A stretch of DNA of 58,768 nucleotides from an uncultured Campylobacter sp. (GTDB taxonomy: Bacteria; Campylobacterota; Campylobacteria; Campylobacterales; Campylobacteraceae). Below the pieces are notes generated by a model. That model saw only the letters and a program-made list of their open reading frames with translations, had not been told where the DNA came from and searched no databases. The position numbers were made by a program, and so were the translations under genes. Of the stretch, positions 53,049 to 58,768 are shown piece by piece. The DNA is taken from NCBI GenBank assembly GCA_937990735.1, contig CALKQT010000095.1, forward strand, positions 1 through 58,768, read 5' to 3'. How positions within the stretch are numbered: position 1 is the first letter of the stretch; each line of letters starts with the position of its first letter.

Positions 53049-54500
53049 ATGAAGATCGTCAAAAAGGCTCTGACCTTCGAGGATGTTTTGTTGGTACCGC
53101 AATACTCTGAAATTTTACCCAAAGAGGTCGATATCAGCACGAGTTTTACGAAAAATATCACGCTAAATACCCCTCTTGTGAGTGCTGCGATGGATACGGT
53201 CACCGAGTACCGCACGGCGATAATGATGGCGCGCCTCGGCGGTATCGGCGTGATCCATAAAAATATGGACGAGGACTCCCAGGCCAAGATGGTTCGCCGC
53301 GTAAAAAAGAGCGAAAGCGGCGTCATCATCGATCCTATCTCGATCAAGGCGGACGCCACGATCAAAGACGCTCTCGATCTGATGAGCGAGTACCACATCA
53401 GCGGCATTCCCGTTATCGACGACAACGGCGTGCTGATTGGAATTTTGACCAATCGCGACCTGCGCTTTGAAACAGACACCGCCGCGCTCGTAGGCGAAAA
53501 GATGACCAAGGCTCCTCTAATTACCGCCCCAAAGGGCTGCACGCTTGATGATGCGGAGAAAATTTTTAGAAACAATAAGGTAGAAAAGCTTCCGATAATC
53601 GACGCAAACGGCCACTTAGAGGGGCTTATTACGATTAAAGACCTTAAAAAGCGTATCGAATATCCAAGCGCTAATAAAGACAAATTCGGCCGCCTTCGCG
53701 TCGCCGCGGCGATCAGCGTAGGCCATCTGCAAAGAGCCGAAGCTCTCGTAAAAGCGGGCGTCGATGCGCTTGTGATGGACTCTGCGCACGGACACTCCAA
53801 AGGCATTATCGACACGCTTAAGGAGCTGAAGCAACATTTTGACGTCGACGTAGTGGTAGGAAACGTCGCAAACCCCGCCAGCATAAAAGATATCGCAAAC
53901 GCGGGAGCGGACGCGATTAAAGTAGGTATCGGCCCGGGCTCGATCTGCACTACGCGCATCGTAGCGGGCGTGGGCGTGCCGCAGTTTACCGCGATCAACG
54001 ATTGCGCGATCGAGGCGGCTAAATTTGGAATTCCGATCATCGCAGACGGCGGCATCAAATACTCGGGCGACATCGCCAAAGCTCTAGCTGCGGGCGCAAG
54101 CTCGGTGATGATGGGAAGCCTGCTCGCAGGCTGCTACGAAACCCCGGGCGAGCTCATTACGTTTCAGGGGCGCCAGTACAAAACCTACCGCGGCATGGGT
54201 TCCTTAGCGGCGATGCAGAAAGGAAGCTCGGATCGCTACTTTCAAGACGGCACCGCAAAAGAAAAGCTCGTGCCAGAGGGCGTCGAGGGGCGCGTGCCTT
54301 ACGCGGGTATGTTAAAAGACGTGATCTTTCAGCTGCTAGGCGGCTTGCGAAGCTCGATGGGATACTGCGGCAGCAAGGATATCGCGACCTTTCAGCAAAA
54401 GGCGGAATTCGTCGAGATCACGAGCGCAGGTCTTAAAGAAAGCCACGTCCACGACGTCATCATCACGCAGGAAGCACCGAATTACCGAGTAAATCAGTGA
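53049..54500 (+). CDS. guaB: Inosine-5'-monophosphate dehydrogenase
   Basis: 483 residues. Catalytic loop GIGPGSICTTR with Cys ~300, flap segment YRGMGSLAAMQKGSSDRYFQ (~383) and the IMP site MGSLLAGCYETPGE (~357). Two CBS regulatory domains interrupt the barrel at ~95-205 (GVLIGILTNRDLRF, GHLEGLITIKDLKKR). Oxidises IMP to XMP, committing to GMP. Two bases separate it from gatA and its stop overlaps the next start, so translation is coupled. Confidence 0.97.
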   Translation: MKIVKKALTFEDVLLVPQYSEILPKEVDISTSFTKNITLNTPLVSAAMDTVTEYRTAIMMARLGGIGVIHKNMDEDSQAKMVRRVKKSESGVIIDPISIKADATIKDALDLMSEYHISGIPVIDDNGVLIGILTNRDLRFETDTAALVGEKMTKAPLITAPKGCTLDDAEKIFRNNKVEKLPIIDANGHLEGLITIKDLKKRIEYPSANKDKFGRLRVAAAISVGHLQRAEALVKAGVDALVMDSAHGHSKGIIDTLKELKQHFDVDVVVGNVANPASIKDIANAGADAIKVGIGPGSICTTRIVAGVGVPQFTAINDCAIEAAKFGIPIIADGGIKYSGDIAKALAAGASSVMMGSLLAGCYETPGELITFQGRQYKTYRGMGSLAAMQKGSSDRYFQDGTAKEKLVPEGVEGRVPYAGMLKDVIFQLLGGLRSSMGYCGSKDIATFQQKAEFVEITSAGLKESHVHDVIITQEAPNYRVNQ

Positions 54501-55603
54501 TCCTTCAAAGCAAAATTCAAAATTTCGACGAGCCGCTCTACCTGGAGAGCGGTCGCGTCTTTTCTAGCTTCAAGCTCGCCTATGAAACCTACGGCGAGCT
54601 AAACCAGGACAAATCCAACGTCATCGTCATCTGCCACGCCTTAACCGGCTCCGCGCACGCCGCGGGACTTTACGAGGGCGACGTTAAGCCCGGCTGGTGG
54701 GACGGGCTCATCGGCGATCATAAAGCGGTCGATACGACAAAATTTTTCGTCATCTGCATAAACATTTTAGCTTCGCCGTTCGGCTCGACATGCCCGCTTG
54801 ATGTCGATGAAAGCAGCGGCCGCGAGTACCGCTTGCGCTTTCCGGTAGTGGTCGTCTCGGACGTCGTGCGCGCGCAGATGATGCTTTTAAAGCGCCTAGG
54901 CATCGCCCGCGTTCGCGCCGTTATCGGCGGCAGTCTGGGCGGCATGCAGGCGCTGTGCTACGCGATCGAATATCCGGAATTTGCGGATGAAATTTTCGTG
55001 CTCGCAAGCACATACGCTACGCAGCCTTGGGCGATCGCATTTAATAAGATCGCGACCGAGGCCATATTGCGCGATCCAAATTTCAAAGGCGGCAACTACG
55101 ATAAAAATCTAATCGCCGAGCACGGACTTGACGGCATGGCGGTTGGGCGCATGGCGGGGCATATAAGTTTTTTAAGCCCAAGCTCAATGCAGGATAAATT
55201 CGGGCGCAACTACGTTGAAACCGACGGTCTTTACGAGATTAACGGGCGCTTTCAGGTCGATCGCTACCTTGAATACAACGGCGAAAATTTCGCGCGCAGG
55301 TTCGATCCGCTGTGCTATCTCTACATCGCCAAGATGATGAATATATTTGATTGCACGCGCCACTACGGCAATCTCAAAAACGCCTGCGCGCAGATCAGAT
55401 CGCGCCTGCACCTCATCTCTTTCAAAGGCGACGTGCTCTTTCCGCCGGGGCTGATGAAAGAAATTTACGATGCGATGAGCGATCTGGGCAAAAAGGATCG
55501 CACGAGCTACGCGCAGATCGACAGCGACTACGGACACGACGCGTTTTTGGTCGAGATAGAAAAATTTGATTACATCATAAAAAGGATTTTGGATGAGTTT
55601 TGA
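54497..55603 (+). CDS. metX: Homoserine O-acetyltransferase
   Basis: 368 residues, GTG start overlapping the guaB TGA. Alpha/beta-hydrolase of the MetX family: oxyanion/nucleophile GGSLGGMQAL (~142), catalytic Asp in FKGDVLFPP (~311) and His in SDYGHDAFLVE (~345). HALTGSAHAAG (~49) and INILASPFGSTCP (~94) are MetX signatures. It activates homoserine for methionine synthesis. Acetyl versus succinyl donor is inferred from family only. Confidence 0.94.
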   Translation: MILQSKIQNFDEPLYLESGRVFSSFKLAYETYGELNQDKSNVIVICHALTGSAHAAGLYEGDVKPGWWDGLIGDHKAVDTTKFFVICINILASPFGSTCPLDVDESSGREYRLRFPVVVVSDVVRAQMMLLKRLGIARVRAVIGGSLGGMQALCYAIEYPEFADEIFVLASTYATQPWAIAFNKIATEAILRDPNFKGGNYDKNLIAEHGLDGMAVGRMAGHISFLSPSSMQDKFGRNYVETDGLYEINGRFQVDRYLEYNGENFARRFDPLCYLYIAKMMNIFDCTRHYGNLKNACAQIRSRLHLISFKGDVLFPPGLMKEIYDAMSDLGKKDRTSYAQIDSDYGHDAFLVEIEKFDYIIKRILDEF

Positions 55604-55778
55604 GGAAAAAATGGAAAAAATTAACGCGCTTTTAAAAAGCCTAAACGACAAAGATCTAAGCCTAGAAGAGAGCGTGAAGCTGTATAAACAGGGCATCGCG
55701 CTGCTAAAGGAGGCGAAGGAAATTTTAGAAAACGCCAAACTCGAGGTCGCCGAAATAAACGCACCCGAGCAGGCTTAG
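55593..55778 (+). CDS. xseB: Exodeoxyribonuclease VII small subunit
   Basis: 61 residues, typical XseB size: SFEEKMEKINALLKSLND then DLSLEESVKLYKQGIALLK, the usual two-helix pattern. Associates with XseA to degrade single-stranded DNA; xseA is elsewhere. ATG lies inside metX (11-base overlap). The order gatA-guaB-metX-xseB-nitrilase resembles other Campylobacter genomes. Confidence 0.92.
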   Translation: MSFEEKMEKINALLKSLNDKDLSLEESVKLYKQGIALLKEAKEILENAKLEVAEINAPEQA

Positions 55779-55787
55779 GAGGCGGCG

Positions 55788-56963
55788 ATGATAAACGTAT
55801 GCGTTTTACAGCTACCGACGCTTTCGATGAGCGAAAATCGGATCGATTACTATATGAAGGTCGCCAAAGACAACGGCGCGCGGATCGTGCTGCTGGGCGA
55901 ATATGAGCTAAATTCCTTCTTTAGCGAGCTTAAAAAGATGCCTCGCTCCATCGCGTGCGAACAGAGCGAGCACAAGCAGGAGCTGATGGCGCGGCTGGCC
56001 GCCAAATACGACCTACATATCGTAGCGCCGATAATCAGAGCCGCAAGCGGTGCGATTTTGAGGCAGGCGGGCATTTTCGGCGGCGCGGCTCAAAAAAGCG
56101 CGCGCTGCGGCGGCGAAAATTTCGCAAGCCTTAAAAGCGAGCCCGGTTGCAAGGGTGAGATAAATTCTAAGAGCGATTTAAATTCCAACGACGATTCAAA
56201 TTCTAAAGGCGCTTTAAATTCCAATAGCGAGCAGAGTTCCAAAGGCGGCTTAAGCTCCTGCGGCGCGCACGCTTTAAATTTCAAAGCCGCAAATTCCGTA
56301 GGCAGTTCAAATTTAAAAGCCCCGCTCCCGAGCAGCTCGGGCACTTCAAATTTAAAAGCCGAAAGCCAAAAAGATACGAGCGAAGAGGAGATCTTTTGCG
56401 CGAGCGAAAACGAGCCTATCTGGGTGAAATCCTGCGCGAAATTTTCGCCCTCGGAGGTGAAATTTTACGATCAAAATATCCTGATGGACTATCCACACTG
56501 GAACGAGGAGGGCTTTTTCGCCAACCGCAAAAGCCGCAAAATCGGTAAAATTTCGCCGATGATCTTTAGCGAGGGCGGCGTGAAATTCGGCGTCTGCTTC
56601 GGCTACGAGGCGCATTTTGACGTATTTTGGCGCTATTTTATGCAGAAAAACGTAGGTTGCGTACTCGTGCCGTGCGCCTCGACCTTCGAAAGCGGCGGGC
56701 GCTGGCGCGAGCTTTTGAAGATGCGCGCGTTTACGAACTCGCTCTACGTCATCCGCGCCAACCGCATCGGCGAGGCGAAATTCGGCGAAAGCGAGTTTAA
56801 ATTTTACGGCGAGAGCTTCGTCGTAACCCCCGGCGGCGAGATCGCAAACGAGCTGAAAAACGAAGAGGGCGTGCTGATGTGCGAAGTGGACGCGGACGAG
56901 ATCGCTGGGGCGCGTGGGCTGTGGAAATTCCGTAAAAATCTAGCCGGCAGAGGGCTTTTATGA
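55788..56963 (+). CDS. Carbon-nitrogen hydrolase (nitrilase superfamily) with repeat insert
   Basis: 391 residues; AGGAGG five bases before the ATG. Glu of the catalytic triad is E38 (LLGEYELNSFF) and the Cys is C270 (FGVCFGYE). The Lys position is not certain to me. Around residues 105-220 there is an insert of Ser/Asn/Lys/Gly-rich units absent from related ~265-residue proteins of this locus as I recall them. Residues ~128-157 are five 6-residue tandem units (KSDLNS, NDDSNS, KGALNS...). The fold resumes with WVKSCAKFSPSEVKFYD. Amide substrate unknown. Confidence 0.82.
   Translation: MINVCVLQLPTLSMSENRIDYYMKVAKDNGARIVLLGEYELNSFFSELKKMPRSIACEQSEHKQELMARLAAKYDLHIVAPIIRAASGAILRQAGIFGGAAQKSARCGGENFASLKSEPGCKGEINSKSDLNSNDDSNSKGALNSNSEQSSKGGLSSCGAHALNFKAANSVGSSNLKAPLPSSSGTSNLKAESQKDTSEEEIFCASENEPIWVKSCAKFSPSEVKFYDQNILMDYPHWNEEGFFANRKSRKIGKISPMIFSEGGVKFGVCFGYEAHFDVFWRYFMQKNVGCVLVPCASTFESGGRWRELLKMRAFTNSLYVIRANRIGEAKFGESEFKFYGESFVVTPGGEIANELKNEEGVLMCEVDADEIAGARGLWKFRKNLAGRGLL
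56169..56258 (+). repeat. 18-bp in-frame tandem repeat, five units
   Basis: Units at 56169, 56187, 56205, 56223 and 56241 (18 bases each) read KSDLNS, NDDSNS, KGALNS, NSEQSS and KGGLSS. Core is TTAAATTCY, again an AATT word. Followed by further TCAAATTTAAAAGCC copies at 56307 and 56346. Confidence 0.8.
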
Positions 56964-57625
56964 ACTACTTTCACAGACAGATCCAGCTTTGGGGTGAGCA
57001 GACGCAGCGTGCGCTTGCAGACAAGCGCATCCTAATCATCGGCGCGGGCGGGCTTGGAAGCAGCCTTGCTTACGCTCTGGGCGCAAGCGGCATCGGGCGG
57101 ATCAGCGTCGTGGATTTCGACACGGTGGCGCTTCACAACATCCACAGGCAAATTTTATTCACGCTCGCAGACGAGGGCAAATTTAAAGCGGACGTTTTTA
57201 AAAGCCGCACGGAAAGCCGCTACGACGGCGTGAGCGTGGAGGCGCATAAGAGCCGCGCGGAGGAATTTTTCGCTAGCGCGATAGGCGCGGGCGAGAAATT
57301 TGATCTGATTTTGGATGCGACCGATAATCTCGCCACTCGCGCGCAGATCGATGCGTTTGCTAAGCAAATAGGCGTGCCGTGGGTGTTTGCGTCGGTGGAC
57401 AGCTGGCAGTGCCAAGTCTGCTTCGTGCAGAATGCGGATTTTAAATTTTTCCCGAGTCTAAACGCGACGCCTGCGGGCATAACGGCTGCGATCGTGATGT
57501 TTGCGGCAAGCTTTGAGGCAAACCTCGCTCTGCGCTATCTGGCGGGGCTTGATGTCGAAAAAGACCTGCTTTACTATGCGAACTTTTTTGGCGGCGAGCT
57601 GGAAGTTAGGAAGATAAAATTGTAG
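56960..57625 (+). CDS. ThiF/MoeB/HesA-family adenylyltransferase
   Basis: 221 residues of the E1-like family. ATP-binding GAGGLGSSLAYALGASG (~28), DFDTVALHNIHRQ (~53) with catalytic Asp and Arg, and DATDNLATRAQ (~116). It would adenylate the C-terminal Gly of a sulfur-carrier protein for thiamine or molybdopterin synthesis. The paired CxxC zinc motifs of full-length MoeB are not evident, and it is shorter, so ThiF-type is favoured. ATG overlaps the stop of the nitrilase gene by four bases. Confidence 0.88.
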   Translation: MNYFHRQIQLWGEQTQRALADKRILIIGAGGLGSSLAYALGASGIGRISVVDFDTVALHNIHRQILFTLADEGKFKADVFKSRTESRYDGVSVEAHKSRAEEFFASAIGAGEKFDLILDATDNLATRAQIDAFAKQIGVPWVFASVDSWQCQVCFVQNADFKFFPSLNATPAGITAAIVMFAASFEANLALRYLAGLDVEKDLLYYANFFGGELEVRKIKL

Positions 57626-57634
57626 ATTGAGGGG

Positions 57635-58768
57635 TTAGTTTTGATGACATTCTTTTCTTGCATTTTTTATCTCATCGGATGAGATCTCGTCTATATATTT
57701 ATCTAGCTTTTTTAAATTATCTTTATACGGCTGATCGAGCTTACGACCGTCTTTATCTATGGTATACATATGGATGGATACCGCTTCCATTTCATTTAAC
57801 TCGCTTGCAAATTTCGTATATTCATAAACATCTTTAAATGTAGAATTTCTATCTTTGCAATATTTGCGATATACCGTCGTTATAAGCGAAATTTCACTTT
57901 TAGGTATATAATAGGTTGCATCGTAGTTTATTTCAGAATAGCTACATAAATTATATATATAGCGTCTGTGGCAATCATCATATTTTCGTTTTAGGAATTC
58001 CGGGCTCGGTTGTCCGCCTACGTTATACTGCATAAGCAGCTTTAAAATCGGTTCGTAATTTGGAGTGCCCGGAAATGTATCATACAATGAAAAATCATAT
58101 TCGGTAATATCAAATCCGTCCGTCGGTTCCGCTTTATCATTTAATATTCCTTCAGGCACGACCTTTTTAATATCGTTTCCGTACCTTAGACCTACCGTAG
58201 AGTTTTGAAATTTCCAAATATACGGCTTATAGCCGCTTTCTAATGCCATCTTCGCTATCTCATACATATTCGTATTCGTAATATATGAAAAGAAATAATT
58301 CGGCTCTCCTATACTAATCATAGGGTAGTCGGTACCATAAATCAACGTAAAATTTCCATAGTCACTTATTTGCAAAGATTTTATATGGTTATAATTCGGC
58401 GGAAGCAGCCTATTTCTAACGACTTCCGTCTCTTCAAATTTAACACCGTTATCCAAAAGCAGTCTTACCGTTTTAGTAGCATTATTTTCTATAGCATAAG
58501 CCATAGCGGATAGCTTGTATTCGTCTTTTTTATGTATATCCGCTCCCAATTTTATAAGCTTTTGAGCGGTATTCGCATCGTCCCAAAAGCTAGAATACAT
58601 CACGGGCCTTACCCCTCCGTGCATAGTATGATCGACGGTTAGATTGTTATCTTTCATAAATTTTAAAATTTCATCAGTTTGCTTGCTTTTTAAAAGCCTT
58701 TTTAGCTCTACGTCAATGGCGGGTTCTTTAAATACGTTTTTCGGGTTTGAATTATAATCTATATCCCA
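57635..58768 (-). CDS. Ankyrin-like AT-rich protein, 5' end beyond window
   Basis: The frame is open to the right edge, so the N-terminus is missing (378 codons visible, stop included). An ankyrin-type stretch reads AQKLIKLGADIHKKDEYKLS then AMAYAIENNATKTVRLLLDN near the visible N-terminal third. The rest has no motif I know. Composition is clearly AT-rich compared with the neighbouring ileS run, as in the genes at 15407 and 18172, suggesting a transferred gene. Convergent with the ThiF-family gene, ten bases apart. Confidence 0.65.
   Translation of the reverse strand, partial: WDIDYNSNPKNVFKEPAIDVELKRLLKSKQTDEILKFMKDNNLTVDHTMHGGVRPVMYSSFWDDANTAQKLIKLGADIHKKDEYKLSAMAYAIENNATKTVRLLLDNGVKFEETEVVRNRLLPPNYNHIKSLQISDYGNFTLIYGTDYPMISIGEPNYFFSYITNTNMYEIAKMALESGYKPYIWKFQNSTVGLRYGNDIKKVVPEGILNDKAEPTDGFDITEYDFSLYDTFPGTPNYEPILKLLMQYNVGGQPSPEFLKRKYDDCHRRYIYNLCSYSEINYDATYYIPKSEISLITTVYRKYCKDRNSTFKDVYEYTKFASELNEMEAVSIHMYTIDKDGRKLDQPYKDNLKKLDKYIDEISSDEIKNARKECHQN

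Overview
The window fits an epsilonproteobacterial chromosome of the genus Campylobacter, probably one of the higher-GC oral species (C. gracilis, rectus or showae type). The placement rests on conserved gene orders I recognise from C. jejuni (rluD-like/flpA/trmB/ftsE/ftsX/envC-like and ileS/small membrane gene/gatA/guaB) and on protein similarity seen by eye; species is inference. I saw no rRNA, tRNA or CRISPR array.

Layout. 1-3.4 kb: end of tyrS, a nitronate monooxygenase and the peptidoglycan amidase amiA. 4-5.1 kb: two small membrane proteins. 5.2-13.5 kb: rodA, divergent from a pseudouridine synthase, an FlpA-like lipoprotein, trmB, ftsE, ftsX and an EnvC-like amidase activator. 13.5-15.3 kb: a repeat-only ORF and a two-gene ThrE-type exporter. 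15.4-20.8 kb: two AT-rich genes of unknown role around a PepSY membrane protein with a Fur-box-like site and a Crp/Fnr remnant. 21.3-25.6 kb: DMT transporter, VWA protein, D-threonine aldolase/D-serine dehydratase-like enzyme and a pyrimidine-dimer glycosylase family protein. 26.0-33.7 kb: fhs with a 296-bp exact copy of its 3' end placed 5.96 kb away; the two copies bracket a histidine phosphatase, a Sel1-repeat protein, a very unusual DnaJ-type zinc-finger membrane protein and 1.4 kb of decayed DNA. 33.8-38.6 kb: xth, dgkA and a PepSY/TonB-receptor iron operon. 38.8-45.4 kb: a Tat-exported TorA-type reductase, a broken gene, and pyrB-pyrC. 45.6-48.7 kb: flavin oxidoreductase, a lipoprotein with an N-terminal repeat expansion and a CinA-family protein. 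48.8-57.6 kb: ileS, a 36-aa membrane protein, gatA, guaB, metX, xseB, a nitrilase-family enzyme and a ThiF-family protein in one tight run. The right edge cuts an ankyrin-like AT-rich gene.

How the genes work together: RodA, FtsEX, the EnvC-like protein and AmiA form a cell-wall elongation/separation set. The Fur-box-like site, the two PepSY proteins and the TonB receptor point to siderophore iron uptake. PyrB/PyrC, GuaB and Fhs serve nucleotide and one-carbon metabolism.

The most unusual signal is an extreme abundance of AATT-core words (AAATTT, AAAATTTT) together with in-frame low-complexity repeats built on them. These repeats enlarge otherwise ordinary enzymes (RluD-like, TrmB, nitrilase), displace the signal of a lipoprotein, make up a whole ORF, and resemble the palindromes that fill the gene-free gaps. 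They look like protein-invading repeats comparable in concept to Rickettsia palindromic elements; that comparison is a hypothesis.
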